Shown: positions 13,051-26,515 of the stretch, piece by piece
Numbering within the stretch: the stretch's first letter is position 1
Layout of the letters: each line of letters opens with the position of its first letter
Assembly (NCBI GenBank): GCA_008711295.1
Contig: VUYV01000145.1
Location: 1,951,748 to 2,015,747, forward strand
Length of the DNA: 64,000 nt
Source: Anarhynchus alexandrinus
Lineage: Eukaryota > Chordata > Aves > Charadriiformes > Charadriidae
Direction of reading: 5' to 3'
The notes under the pieces: model-generated
Databases searched by the model: none
The model's input: only the letters and a program-made list of their open reading frames with translations
Told to the model about the DNA's origin: nothing
Made by a program: the position numbers and the translations under genes

Positions 13051-14390
13051 GAGACTTGATTTACCACACCTCTTGAACTTTGGGTGTGACAGGTAGAAAG
13101 CTTGAAACTTTTCCAGGGGATGCTTTCTGCTTGATTTTGGAAAAAAAACGTGCGCTGTCTCTCTGGCTACAAAGGAGATGAGTTACTTGGGTGTAGAGCG
13201 GGGCAGGGAGGGAGAAAGGAAGGAAGCATTTTTTTCTGCGTAATTGGGGGTGAGGGCTGGACGTGGCTTGCAGAGAAAACCAAGGATTATTCACTCTTTC
13301 TTTGTATTCAGTCTGGGGTCTGTACAGAACTCAGTTTTAGCCTTAATGATTTTCATTCTACCTAAGCATGTAGAGGGAATATTCCTTTTTCTTGAAGGCT
13401 TTGGATAACATTACTTATCTCCAAATTCTGACCAGCACTTTTCAGAAAAGCTTTGCTGACTTTGGAGAACACAGCATAGGAAATGCAAAATAAATGAATA
13501 TTCTCTTCAAGACACATCAATTTGGGCTTCTTTTGCAATTAGTATAATAAATAGAAGAGGTGACAAAAGGTTTGTCTGACCAGAATTACTAATGGAAGAG
13601 AGCTTGGCTTCCCAAGACTTTGTGCTTGGGAAAAATGAAAACCTGGAGGTAGCCATCTGACTATTCAGTGAAAGGTGCACTTCTTTCAGATAAGTCTATT
13701 TTCACAAATCGTTCTTTTAAGAGAAGGCATTTACCACAAAAGGTTTTGATTTGCTTCTGTTATGAAGAGTTGGCTATAAGTGTACAACAGTATACCCTAA
13801 TATCCAACAGGCTGCTGGCACAAACTGAATGGCATATAGTAAAAGTTTGTTTATTTGTTACCCAGCCGGGGGAAGAGTGGGGAAAGAAGAAAAGTTGCAG
13901 GCAAAGGAAAAACATTGAGAATGAAAACCTTTTCTGAAAAAATTCACGTTGAACTTCCCTTCTGCTTGCCATCTAAAATCAAATACATAATGAGGATACT
14001 TTAGAGTATGATCAATTGAATAGTATTAGATTTAAGCAACATCAGCTTCCCGTAAGTAGCTGCAGCTTGCTACCCAACCCAGGGCAAAACATTACAACAG
14101 GGTCACCCCAAACCATGAGACACACACATCACTGCCAATATAGAAGTGGTGTCCAAACGAAAGCTGTCCAAGCATCTCCTCCTAAATGGTAAGACACGGT
14201 AAAATACTCAGCACACCAACAGACATGAAAACTTGCTCTGAAGCTCAAAAAAGCTTGATTTGAAAATTTAAAGAAAAACAAAACACTGTTGGGAGATAAT
14301 CAGGCTTACTATATGCCAGGATCAGCCTTTTCCTGTAAGCAGCACCAGCTTCAACTTCAACAAATTGCATTGTTTTACCAAAAAACCATA

Positions 14391-14424
14391 CCACCACCAC
14401 CACCACCACCACCACCACCCCCCC
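14391..14424 (+). repeat. (CCA)9 microsatellite plus C7
   Basis: Nine perfect CCA units (14391-14417) run into seven C. Open frames through it read as polyproline on the plus strand and polytryptophan on the minus strand, which are artefacts of the repeat. A perfect trinucleotide array is likely to vary in length between individuals. Confidence 0.97.
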
Positions 14425-17400
14425 TTGTGTTGCACATACACCAGCAGTGTTTTTGTGTAGCCTTGTGTAGAAATTACTTTCTTCTTATAAAGAAAAAAGT
14501 ATTTTGTGAAACAGAATGTGGTGAGTAGCATAACCGCGTCATTCGCGTATTGGGTTTCACGACATTGCCTGCTTCATGAGACAACCCCTGCTTATTCTCA
14601 TCAGTTTTCAAATACATTTTTGCCAGCTCATACTGGGATCAGAATTACGTTTATTACCACCGGCAAAAGAGAAATCACTGTCAGGAGACATAGTAACTAC
14701 TATTTTTTCAAGCCTGCACTCCCAAATCTGTTAACATCCACCAACTTCAAGGATCTTTGGAGCAAGTCCACTGTGAACAATTCTAGACAAGAACCCACAA
14801 AAGCCCCTTATTTTTCATTAATTCAAAAATTGCTTAGTGACAATTTACCCACCATTTGAAACAGATGAAAACATTAATTTAAGGCAACAGTTACATGGAG
14901 GATTCTGGTCTGGTACACGTTGCAGTTGCTGCAGGTCATGCGAGCTTCACCCAGTTGGAGGAAGTGGGCTAGCTGAAGTCATAAGTGGTCTTACATACTT
15001 TTCAAATGCTAGTAGATGCAATTCAGTTTATGATATTCAAACACAGAAGAAAATCTACATATTGGTAAGCATCTGACAGTTTTCTATTAGTAACATGTTT
15101 CTGCTGCTGGTTTTTTTCAAAGCTCAAGTAGAAAGAGGCATCCCTGGTTCTTGGGCTGCTATTTTACTCGGCAAAAATTGGGAAGAAAAAGGTTTTCAAG
15201 TTGGAGAACAGTTTACAAATGAACATATCTGGGTCAGGATGTGTTACCAGTAAATAAGGTGGATCTACTTTGTGAAGAAAGTGTTGGTTAATCTGCAGAG
15301 CAATAGCCTTCCTTTTCCCTATGTTTTAATGTCATTCATGCTTAATTTACAATACATCATATTACATAGATTATGGGCCATGAATTAGTCCAGAAAGTAT
15401 TTTTCAGTAGTAGGTTACTATGGCCCTACAGTAACAGAGCCTTGACTCACCCTTTTTAGACAAGTTGAGGACTCTGTTATCTGGGAGGCTGTTGACACTG
15501 GTGTTTGAACAAATGTATGGAGACATGCATGTTCAGTTTTGGCTAGGGTACAGTATTTTCCACCTATTCCCACAACCTTAAGATTTCTAATCCTACTAAA
15601 AACCAAAAAAGCATTAAAAAAACCAATCTTCTAAAAGCAACATTGAACACAAGAAGAAAAACAATCTCCTGCATGCTGACTTTATACGGCCAGTTTATAA
15701 AGGAACTGCACATCTTAACTTACATAAAGCAATCTTTTACTTGTGCAATGCCAGATTACATATAAAGACCCCTTTTCCTGTGAACATCTGAAAGCTTTCC
15801 AACAATGAAATGTTTAAAGTTTAAGGGAAGCTTATAGGCTTGCTCTCAGACAGAGACAGAAGCCTCCCTGTTATCCTGAAACTACCCCTTTCTAAGCAAG
15901 GGTCCCAAATAGCAGGCGCATGATATGAAAAAGCCTGGTCATCAACAGCAGGGGGAGAGCTGACCGGCAGACAAAGGGACCTCCAACAGGAGCCCACTCT
16001 TGCAAGGAGGATAGACACAACCCTCGACACCAGCAGAGGGAAAAAAAACAAACCAGCAACACCCTTAGAAGACTCTACTAAGACTTAACAGTACCATTCT
16101 GGTGGTTCCTCCTCCCATGTAACAGTGCCAAAACTTGGAAAGAGGACAGTAGCTAAAGGACAAGGACGCTGCATATTTTCATGTGCAACTCACTGGATTT
16201 CTAAAACAGTTATTTGAAAGCTTCATTCAGCTGCAGAATGTAAATAAGGATAACTAGGATAGCTCCTCTCTTAAAGGATTCCCAAAGGAGATTAGTAGTT
16301 TCAAACCAAATATGTTTGTCTGCACCATCAAATTTGTGGCTGTCTAAAAACAAATCTTTCAAACTGGTGCCCTTTCCATTTGGAGCAGGAGGAGCTTAGA
16401 TGCAAAGTCAATGTTGCAGCAGCAAGTCCTAAGAAACAGGAAACAAGAGAGAAAAACACCAGGAAAATACAGAGGCTTTGCTTGAACTTTTTCTACTTTT
16501 ATAAACAGTGATATGAAGAGAAAAAAACCACAAACTGTGTTAAAGATCATAAGATGAACTGCTTCTTTTCTGTCCCACTTTAATCTCCGCACACATCGGA
16601 TCTACTGACTTCTGTAGCAGACGTGCTGCTGTCAGCTGGTCCCCATGTCCTGTGTGTCCTGTGGCTTCCAGCCCTGCCAAAGAGTGCTGCTTTCTCTCCT
16701 TCTCCCTGGGATGCTTCACTTCCACAGGCAGTTTAAGCCCCTCAATATTGCCAGCTCAATATTGGTGATACTAGTACCTTTTTCCTCTCTCAACTTTCAA
16801 GCAGGATAAACTAAACTAAACCTTCCTTACATTCCCAGCTGCTTTTCCAGGCATCAACTTGCTTTGTAACGCAGCGGAGACCTAAAAGCTAAAAGGAGCT
16901 GGGATCTGAAAACATCAAGGCACCATCTAACCAAGCATTCCAGCACGGAGAGTGCCAATACAGGTAGAGCATGTGGATGCATCCAGAGAGGTAGCAGAGG
17001 TGGACGCAACAGATCAGAAGATGCCAAAAGCATTAAGAAACACTCAGTGAGACAGCTAGCAGTTATGGTGAGCAAGTGGAGCACAGCACTGCGAGGGTAC
17101 CAGCCGCAGAAAGGCAAACGCGGCAACACTCACAGGCCATTCCTAAATCCTGCCTCTTGAAATCCTTCTGAGAAGATCCCACAGTCTCTGGCACCCCTTG
17201 CCGTCCGCACTGCCTGGGAGAGAAGCAAGCGTGTCTCTCTGTGTAAGCTGAAAGCCAGCGTGTGTGTTGCCTACCTTGGCCGCCCCGCTGGAACTGTGTC
17301 AGGTGGCCATCGGCAATCAGTAGGGCTGAGCAATCAATAGGGGAAGCTCTTAGCAAGCTCAATACCCAGCACGCGCTTAGACGGAGAATGTTACTCATAT

Positions 17401-18061
17401 ATGAGGAGCATGTGACTGCAGCAACGTACTTTAGTTCTCAAAACAGTAGAAAAATGTCTTCATTTATTGCGGGAAGAGTGCTCGCATTTCTCTTTGCAGA
17501 AAAATGAGAAGTACCACGTCCCAAACAATTTTTTTTAAAAATAAATGAATGAAGCCCATAGTCCTAAAAATAGATTGCACTCTCTAACCCTCTGATCTGG
17601 CTCCTAGGAACGCTGCTGGGCACCCCTGGAGCTAAGGGAGGGCACGGGCAGCCAGCAAGGCAGGGATGCAGTGGCTGGAGCCAGCGCTGCATCCCCCCTC
17701 CCGCACCCTCAGCCTGCACATCCTTACCTGCCTAATATCCCAGTGGCATTAGTGAACCGCTTCTATGGCCAGAAATAAGCACTCACATCATTATGAAAGT
17801 TAAAAAAGATAACAAGGAAAAAAAAAAGCAAGCATAATGTAAGATTTTAGAAGCTTTTGTTTTAATAATTGATTTTGCAGTTTGTCTCAAAGAAGAAAAT
17901 GTTTTTCTTCTGAAGATACTGGATTGACCCTACAGTACCTTTAGCAGAGACTGGCTAAACAGCAAATTTATACATGCACTGCAGAACCAGTAAAGGTCAT
18001 TTAGAAGTGCAAATACATTGCTATGTAAGTACAGTTTTTTTACCTACAAAAAAATTTGGTG

Positions 18062-18082
18062 TATAAAAAAAATTTTTTTATA
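18062..18082. repeat. near-perfect A+T palindrome
   Basis: TAT, eight A, seven T and ATA form a 21-base palindrome that is off by a single base. It is flanked by further T- and A-runs at about 18035-18095. It could extrude as a short A+T cruciform. No coding or regulatory context was recognised. Confidence 0.8.
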
Positions 18083-19378
18083 AACAATTTTTCCTCTCCC
18101 CCTTAAGAGAGAATCTCACTCATGCAATACACAATTTTGTGTTTTAATCAGTGTCCAGGGCTTTAATTAAGGATGTTATATCCACGACATACAATAAAAA
18201 TGAATTGTATATATAGAACATATATGCTAATGCTGCAATGCTATAGTACCCACAATGTCAGCCATTCCCATCGTGCAAGAAATCATAAAAAATACAGACA
18301 TGGGAAGAAACAATCTCCAGTCATGGACAATTTACTTCCAGGCTTTAAACCTTTAAAGAATTCAGCATATATCCTATATTCATGGGACAAATTGGGGGTG
18401 AAAAGGGAACAGTGTATTACTAAGACTGTCTTGTAGTTCAGTCAATTCATAGATTTAGCTAGCTTTGAGTATGTCAAATAATATTTATATCTCGTACATG
18501 TAATACTTTAATGCATTAATCACTCCGTATTTTGTACATTTGGTTTTCCTAACTACTGTAATTCCAAAATTGTCCGAGAGTGAGACGAAAGCATGGAATG
18601 GTCTGCAATCGCACCCCACGAGCTGGGAGGGTTGGGGGGAGGAAGGCAAAGCGTGTCTTTGCAGAAGCTGTGCCACCTACACGTGGTCACATTTCCTGAC
18701 GTGAAATGCAAAAATGCTGAAAAGAGGCTGAAGTTTTGCAAGAGTGAGCTATTTGTAAACCTATTTCTATATCAAAGCAGGCCTGTGAAGGAAAAAGTAA
18801 ACAGTGTAAGAAAAGAACATAACATGATTAAAACACAAACAATGAAAATGCTGTGCTGTAAACTAATTATTAACTACAACCAGCTGAAAATAAACTGTTT
18901 CCTTTTTGCCATGTTCTCTTTAATCTTCTAAGAGGCAGGAAGGGGGAAGACGGGAGGAGGCAGCAGTGTTAGACTTGTGGAGCTTATCAAATCCCAGATC
19001 GGATGATTAGAGCAAAGCTAAGAAGAAAACATCCTCTCTCCACACCTCCCTCCCTCCCCAGAAAGGAAGCACAGCCTTTAGGACCAATCTGCAATGTTTG
19101 TTTGTTGCTCTTTAAAGGATTGCTCTGGAGAGCATTTTTCCTAAGCTGTTTTTATCTCTTTCTGGAAGTTTCAAAATAAACAAGAGTACTAGAAACGGAA
19201 GAACAGAAAAGGTGACATTCTGGTTTATTTTTTTTTATAGTGAGACAAGTAAACCAAATAAATAAGGTCCTTGGTTGTCATACGACGCAAAGCGGAAGGG
19301 AATAAGAGCTTTCAATCTGAAAAGCATCACTGTAAAACCTAGGAAAAATCACCGACGGGCTGAGGGTGGGGAAAAGTG

Positions 19379-19394
19379 AAAAAAAAAAAAAAAA
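19379..19394 (+). repeat. poly-A tract (16 A)
   Basis: Sixteen A residues follow GGGGAAAAGTG. Upstream sequence shows no CR1, SINE or processed-transcript similarity and no target-site duplication that I could see, so it is listed as a simple repeat only. Confidence 0.9.
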
Positions 19395-19980
19395 GAGGGC
19401 TGTCTCTCATGCTACTTCATTGATTATTTATTTACTTATTTTAATGATGAGACTTCATGTCGGTGAGATCTATATCCAGGAAAAAAAAACAAGAACATCT
19501 CAAAAAAGTCACTGTACTTTGACAGTTTACTTTCCAAAAATCCCCCTGCTCTCTAGTGGCTTCCAAAAAAGACTCTCCCGTAATGAAAAACAGGAAATTA
19601 AATTCTCAGGACAACACACTAGGAGTACAAACGAACAGATTCTGCAGTGACAGTGCTTCGGCCTCGAGCAAGTCTTTTTTCTTTCACGCTGCCCTTAAAT
19701 ACATCAGGTCTCCCCTTAGAAAGCAAGTGTCCCAGTGTGAACCAGAATAAACACAAGGTTCATGTAATTCCGGGATTGCGCTACATTATTATAAACCTCT
19801 TTGCAATACAAAAGCTACACAAAAGCATTTATTTTGCTGAAATATTCTGTGGATTTAAAATGTCATTACTATTCAGTATAACCCCCCCTACTTTTTTTGT
19901 CTTTTGCTTTTCAAGATTAAGCAAATGCCTGAGCGGCGGAACTAATGAAACTGGATTTCCAGATTGTTTGGGCTCATAAC

Positions 19981-20320
19981 GCTAAATTTACAACATGAGT
20001 CCCTCCCGCGCTGCTCCTGGCTCCCCCACGCCCCAGGGTGCCCGGTGCCCAGCCACATTTGCTGGGCAAGCCTGGCTGCAGCCACTGGCCAACTGGTCCC
20101 GGCGTGCCCGTGGCACCCTGCCCCTGCCGCCCCACACCCAGCCCCATCTCTTCGCAGGAGCTAACGCATCGGAGAAAGGACTGGGAAACCCGGTGCTGCC
20201 CCTGAAGCCCCCTCCCTGGTTAGAGACAGCCTGCAAAGTTATAAAGAGGAGGACTGGCGCGCAGACACACCGAGTTATCAGCCTAACCCTCACTTCCTCA
20301 GGAAACTAGGCTAAAAATCT
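19981..20320. other. GC-rich segment below CpG-island threshold
   Basis: Hand counting of 20041-20280 gives 154 G+C of 240 (about 64%) and 12 CpG against about 24 expected, a ratio near 0.5. That is higher in G+C than its surroundings but short of the usual 0.6 island criterion. Overlapping open frames exist on both strands (19995-20309 + and 19988-20293 -), which is typical of GC-rich DNA that is poor in stop codons. No protein family was recognised. Confidence 0.6.
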
Positions 20321-20338
20321 GTTTTTTCTCTTGCTGTG

Positions 20339-20358
20339 CCCCCCCCCTCCCCACCCCC
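20339..20358 (-). repeat. C-rich tract, minus-strand G4 motif
   Basis: The plus strand reads C9, T, C4, A, C5. The minus strand therefore has G5, T, G4, A, G9, which can supply four G-runs with one-base loops and so meets the G-quadruplex rule. It directly follows the GC-rich segment and is followed by a poly-A tract at 20378-20392. Confidence 0.8.
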
Positions 20359-21159
20359 AACTATGCAGATGCGGTATAAAAAAAAAAAAAAAGAAAGAGT
20401 AGCATAAACGTAAGGCTTAAGGGCTATGCTATATCCCCGAACAGCATCTGGATTACTGTCTCAGGCATGTTTCAGAAGTGTCATTGGCTTCCTGTTTAAT
20501 ATTCGTGTTTTATTGCTGCACAAAGTCAGCCTCCGCTCAAAGAGCAATATATTACTCTCACATCCTCCGAGCAGATCTTTAATGAGGATATTCTGGTTTT
20601 TTGATATTCAGAGACCTTCTGTTGGTATCAGCAGTAGATCAGCATATGCTTGAACGCACAGCACGAAGGGAAGGAGAAGTCAGCTCTCCCTATTAAAACT
20701 GAGCCACAGCATTAAAAGGGACCTTGAATGACCATCCATGCTGCTTCTCCGCTCAAGGCAGGATCGAGTACACTTATGTTATTCTTTTTATTAGGCCACC
20801 TGACCCAGCTGGGAGAAAACAGGTACGCTTTGGGGCTCTGAGTCCCTTCCTGTGCCTGAAACCTCACTCCTGTGTCACCCTGGTCCAGCCCTCAGCCATG
20901 GGAGTTGGTCTAATAAGAGATCCCTGCCTGCAAACCCTGCCTTCCGTGCATTGCCATGGTTACAACGCTGCTATTACCATGCATGTCGAGCCTATTTTTG
21001 AAAGCCTGCAATGACAGGAGGTGCTGGTTAAGGCCTTAATCTCAATAAGGTCGAAAATTGCTCCAATGAGTGCTTATTATTCGTACAAGTCCTGCACTCA
21101 GAGCAAAAGATGGGTGGTGAGCTGCCTCAGGCAGGGGGTCTGCATCGCCTGCACCCCAT

Positions 21160-21190
21160 AAAAAAAAAAAAAAAAAGAAAAGAAAAAGAA
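21160..21190 (+). repeat. poly-A/AAAAG purine tract
   Basis: Seventeen A are followed by GAAAAGAAAAAGAAGGG. This is a low-complexity purine run next to a G-rich stretch (GGCAGGGGG at about 21130). No retroposon body is recognisable upstream. Confidence 0.9.
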
Positions 21191-21937
21191 GGGTCTTTTA
21201 AAGGTGATACCTAAAAGACAAGAAGAAAGTAGTCTTGCCAACATTAACGGTGTGGGTTAGGTCAGCAGAAAGCAGAAAAGATGTAACCACTTGTTAGTAT
21301 TTGCTGGAGAGACAGACATCGTAGGTGGCTGGAAGAGAAAGATGCCCTCCTGGAGCTGGCTGACAGATGGGAAGTAGAGAGGGAGTGAGGGGCTTTGGTG
21401 ATGAAGATGGGCACCTTGTGCTGAATAACAAAGGAACCAGTAGAGGAACACACAGGAGAGGTTACACTGTTAAAAAAAAATAGGAAATGGGACAAATTCC
21501 TTTTGCAAAGACATTCTGGACAGACAGAATTATAATTTGAAGAGGCCGGAGAAAAGGATGTTGCAGTAATTTAAGACATCAAATGAGTGCTTAGATGGGA
21601 ATTTCAACTGTGTGGTCTGGATAGCACAGGGCATTTCTTAAGAGGCATTACACAGGAAGAATCTGCTGATCCCAGAGTAAAGACAGAGGGAACTGGGAGA
21701 TGGACAGATTTTGGGCTGACTGAGGGATGCTAGTGTTGTCCATGGCAACAGAGGCGGGAGATAATGGGGAGAGCTGCAGGTGGAGGGAGGAAGGGATGTA
21801 TCAATGGATATCTGTTTAGCCATGCTGAATGAGACTTGATGGCTCGGTATCCACAAAGAAGTGAAGAAAGACTAATTGAAGTTATAGCTTGGACAAGGGG
21901 AGAGAGGACTAGTTTTACGTTCCAGTCCTAAGAATTG

Positions 21938-22022
21938 TGTATATATATCTCTACATAACTATGACTTTATGATGATTTATATATATATTTGTATATAAAT
22001 ACACATTTACATATATACATTT
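21938..22022. repeat. degenerate (TA)/(TATG) low-complexity tract
   Basis: TATATATATCTC, ATATATATATTTG and ATATATACATTTAT motifs alternate here. The tract is imperfect A+T-rich low complexity and not a clean microsatellite. A similar smaller tract (ATGTGTGTATGTATATATAT) lies at about 43379-43400. Confidence 0.75.
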
Positions 22023-25000
22023 ATTAGTTCTATCTGTAGGCAAAAGAATCTGAAATAAAGTTGTAGTCAGAATAGGAGAAGAGAAAGAACACAGACCTGC
22101 ACTTCCTGCCAAAAACAGAAGTGGAAAAAGGTCTTTCCCCTTATTCCTTTTTCGTAGCATAACAGGTAACAAAAGCACGTAGTAGCAAAATGTTTGCCTG
22201 TTAACCCCCTGGAAAGTTTAAGCAACCAAAAAAAAAAAAAATTAAAAATTATTGTTGTAGGCAGCTTCCGCATCCTGCAGCTCGACAAATCCTTCCATGT
22301 TTGGAGGGCAGGCGTCCCACGCGCTCACACACCTCACGGGACGTGAGGGCAGCTACTGGCCCTGTCAGCAGTCACTTAGCTAATACAACGCCCCTTACAA
22401 CACCGGGGACGTGTATTTTGGTCCAGTGATGGATGCGTGTGTAGCCATGTGTCAAATCCGCCAGCACGCTGAGTGCTGGAAACAAATGGCACTTTCAGAG
22501 CAGCGCATCTGGGTCACTGCCTGCTCTCGCTGTGCCTGCGAGGACCTTGGGGAAGAAGAGCGGAGTAGGGAGGAGCAGGCTGCAGATTTGAGGAGCTGGC
22601 AGGTCTTATCTAGGCCATTGGCCATAAGCTGGATGCCCTCACCCTGCAACAAGAAAAGGGGATTTTTCGGTACTGTAAGGGTAAGTCTTTTGCACCCCCA
22701 AGTGATGAGGTGGCACTGGTTTATTTTCTTCCTACTCTCAGTTTTGCAGGTGTAAACAGGATTATAAAAGCACATTTAAACTCCCTCCCCCGCCCCCAGT
22801 AAAACAGACCATAAATCTTTGAGAAATAACAGACAAAAAGCACTCACAGGCTCCGCTTTTTAGTTCTGTAACTAGTTTGGTCTCGCGCATTTAGGAAATG
22901 TCACATTTGATTTTGACCTAGAATCAAGTTCACTCCGCCTCGCTGAAACACAAGACGCACCATTCATGCGGCGCCCGGAGCGCAGCCTCCAGCTGCAGAA
23001 TGTGGGTTACCAGAAGCAGGAGACATCTGAGAAGGAGCATTCAGAGCAGCACGTGTGCCACTTGCAGCCGCGAATGCATTTGATTATGAACTCTGCAAAA
23101 TGTATGAATGGTACAGGCTGATGGTACAATCCCTGGAAGTACATATCCATAACAATCCTATGGAAAAAAAAAAAAAGAGGGATGCATGCCTAACAGCCAC
23201 AAAGAGGCAAGAATTTTTTTTTTTTGTGTATGCAAATAAGCTAGTTAATTTCCCCTCCAAAAACCATTTGCGCAATCTGGGAGCCGTTGCAAGGGCCAGT
23301 TGTGAAGATTTCAACAGCAAACATCATCAGTAACAGCTAAGGGAGCCATTAAATCAATAGTCACGTTTTAAAACTAAACTATGCATGCCAAAAATGTCAA
23401 GCTCATTTCTCACACATATACTTTTACATCTAATGGCAAAGTGTCAACAGAATTTGGGACTACGACAGTCCCACAAAGCCACTGGCGCTGCAGCTGGACA
23501 GCCTGTGCAGAAACATTACCTGCCACATCAACATGCCCTTCTCTCCATGCATGGCAGTATCTACCACGGACGACAACCAATTTATTCGCTCTGCTTCCTC
23601 TCGCCATGTTACACACGTGCCCATCCACTGCTTACTCTACTTTTAACCCACCAGCACGGACATACAGCTATAGCAAATATTTTGAAGCACCTTATGCACG
23701 AAAGGGTATCAAGAAAGAGAATTCTATTTGACCTTGTCATACATGTGTGGGGGGAGTGAAAACAGCACAGCCTCCACAAGCAGACACGTGCATTTAAAAA
23801 AAGGACAGAAAGTAGGAGAGAGCATGCTTCCTCATAAACACGTGTGTTTTATCAACTGCCTGAACTCCAAATCACTTCTCTTTTCCAGACAGACACCTCT
23901 GGGTCACGTCTTTCAGCTGTGTTAAAACTTCAACAGCACTGGCTGCCATTTCATGCGAAGTGGGGGAAGGGACGTGGACTGAACATCAGAGAGCCAAATG
24001 CAGAAACGTGTTTAAAAGGAAGCAGAAAATCTTCTCCCAAGGAGAGGGCTTCCAGCACCAGGAATGGGTAAAAGGAAGGAAATAAAAAGCTGCAGTTCTG
24101 CAGAGTGACGGATGCATATCATACAGCTGGGACCGTTTACATCCATAGAGTTTCCACTGCTCTAGCGGTAACAGAAGACTTTTTCCTCCTGGGCAAGCTC
24201 TTTCTCACTCTAGGATTCACAGCAGAGCAATTACAAGCTTCCTAAAAGCCCTGTGAAGCTTTTGAGGCTTGCAGTAGCTACAGCTTCTGACCCAGACCAA
24301 TTGCAAGCGTTAGTGGAGAGCAGGGCGGTAGAAAACATTGCAGCCTGGTTGAAGGATCAAACACCGGTGAGCGTGGACTTCAGCAAGTTCTTCCCTACTT
24401 GCCTGCAAAATGTTCAGCGGCCCTTTTGCTATCAACGATGTAAAAAATTAAAGCCGTAACAGGTCTGTTTATGAAGGCTGACTCTCTCACTCCATCAACG
24501 GAGCCGTGTCACCCTGCAAGCGTCAGGCTTACCTCTCATTTTGAGGGGGGAAGTGCTGGCATCCCAACAAGCACGTACAAAGTGACAAGGGCATACAAAG
24601 CATTTTGTGGGCTTGGAACAAAACCCTGTTTGTAGGATTCACTTAGTGAAAGAATTTATGTTAACAGAGCAAGCTATTTATAGCAACTCTCCATAGAAAT
24701 GAACGGTCTCTTGGTTCCTGTCCTTGTGAAATGCAGCTTTCTAACCAGAGAAATGCTCTCTTTACTCTAAAAGTGTGGGCAAAAGGGGGGAACAGGGAAA
24801 GGGAAGCTACTCCCCGACATACACCCCGCCACCTCCAGTTATACTGGAGATAAGGTCTCCCTGTGCTGTCAACACAAAAGGTCACAGTCGTGGTTTGAGC
24901 CCCTCCGCAGTCACACCACCCTTCCCCAGCCCCCGTGGCTGGCCAGTCGCGGTGAAAGAGCTGCCTGTGCCACGGCCCATCGCTCGCAGCTCCGAGCTGT

Positions 25001-26507
25001 GCCCCTCCGCCCACAGACACACGTAATCGAGACGGACTGCTCTTCCCAAGCTTCTCAAGCTGCACATGTTTAATTGCAGGCTCTTAGCCAACATTAAAGC
25101 AAGTATACCTAAGGAAGACTACAGTTCCTTGAAACAGAGCAGGGACAAACCAGGAGGGAGAGATCCCAGTCTCTCCCCAGCCAGCCCTTCAGAACATCCC
25201 AAACTAGAGCGTGTTCACATATTCTCACATTTCATACACTTTCTGAAATAAAAGTATACGTACTTTAATCCTGATCACACAGCCAGCCAGCCAGCTAGAA
25301 ACCCACACCCCTGTATACACAACCTCATCAGGTTCTCAAAATCATCACACGAAATCTCACCTACTTGTTACAAATGACCCAGATCCATGGCCTGCTTACT
25401 ATCCAAGTTTAATTAATTATTTCTACAAGTTTGCTTAGACAAGAAGCTGAGCAAGCTGCAGGCACATGATTTTTCTTAATAAAACAAAAAGGAGCAGATT
25501 TGCTGTTTCAAAGTACAAAAAAGTAGATAAATAAATCAGAAACTAAAACATGCACATGGAAACAGAAAAACCACATAAGAAAGGTTTCCACTTAGCTCTG
25601 CTTCTTCTCTTTTGCTTAAATATTTCCACAAATAAGATGCAATTAATTCTCTACGTACATATCTGGGAGAGTTCTGCTGCTGGGCTTTTAAATCTTGAGA
25701 CCAGAGCTACTTGGCCAATAAACTGCACCACACTGTTCACAGATTACAGTTTAGACCTGACCAGTGAGGAAGAAAAGAAAGAAAAAAAAATAATTTTTGA
25801 TCTACAAAAGGTTTTTACTTTTTGGCAAAAGCTGTATTTCAGACTAAAATGACCTCACTTTTTCCAGTTGGGACCCTATATATCCGCAGTCCCCTGCCCT
25901 TTCCAAACTCTAGACGAAACACAGGCTCTTGCTGCATACCCTTGCCCCTAAATCTCATCCATCAACATCTTTGCAATAGAATCCCTCATAGATGTTTCCC
26001 TCATGCTGCTTCTTTACAGTATCTCATACTAACTCTCTTTGCTCGTTAAAAAAAGGCATATCTTAAATCTAATGATTGTACCAATAAACCTAAATTAGAC
26101 TAATGGGAACCCTGAACTGAAAATAAAGCTCTAAAAGCTATAGGGTATACACATATCATGAGACTTTATTAAACTATAAATCTGTTGATTACAGTCTTAT
26201 TTTCTAAAGACAGAATTATCTTAAGCCAATTTGTTGCCCAACATAATAGCATTTGGTGTCTATAATGAAAATTAGATTATATCAGGGTGAGTTGGTTTAT
26301 AATTTTAGATTAACAGAATTAGACACAATAAAGTGTTCACATACATGAAATAACGAAACACAACACGTTTTCCTTTTATTTTCATGACATAATATCTGGT
26401 ACTCTCCAAGTCATAAGCAAGAATCTTACTTCACAGTACTTGAAATACTATTTGAAAAGAGTAATTTCTTCTTCGTATTCCACAAAGAGTTAGATTAAGC
26501 TGATATA

Positions 26508-26515
26508 TGACGTCA
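26508..26515. promoter_or_regulatory. perfect CRE octamer TGACGTCA
   Basis: This is the canonical palindromic cAMP response element bound by CREB/ATF bZIP dimers. It is the only complete copy I found in the window. It sits in A+T-rich, repeat-free sequence where a CpG is otherwise rare. The match is exact, but whether it is functional is unknown, because an 8-mer is expected about once per 64 kb on chance alone. Confidence 0.35.

Larger units (their letters stand above)
13051..19980. other. unique non-coding block with a microsatellite
   Basis: Apart from the (CCA)9 tract at 14391-14424 and a poly-A run at 19379-19394, the sequence appears unique. Minus-strand frames at 15821-16051, 16854-17129 and 17063-17398 were read and show no recognisable protein. 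A CAG|GTAAGG-type donor string near 17730 and an AAG|GTAG string at 17275, both minus strand, are isolated and not tied to a convincing exon. Confidence 0.55.
20700..26100. other. unique non-coding block with purine tracts
   Basis: This block contains poly-A at 21160-21176 and 22228-22241, A/T runs at 23164-23176 and 23214-23225, and an AGCC run at 25281-25298. It also has a small CpG-richer patch at 24901-25035 (9 CpG in 120 bp by hand count for 24901-25020). The patch is too short to call an island. The many open frames of 60-134 codons look like chance products. Confidence 0.5.

Noticed and set aside
14289..14531. Frames encoding polyproline (+) and polytryptophan (-)
   Set aside because: They are produced solely by the (CCA)9 microsatellite.
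17275..17398. Minus-strand frame with an ATG ending at an AAG|GTAG donor-like site
   Set aside because: About 41 codons with no known motif, no partner acceptor and no promoter signal. Isolated donor-like words are common.
19988..20309. Overlapping open frames on both strands in GC-rich DNA
   Set aside because: GC-rich sequence has few stop codons, so frames open on both strands are expected. The CpG ratio is only about 0.5, and the translations are proline/alanine-rich without a domain.
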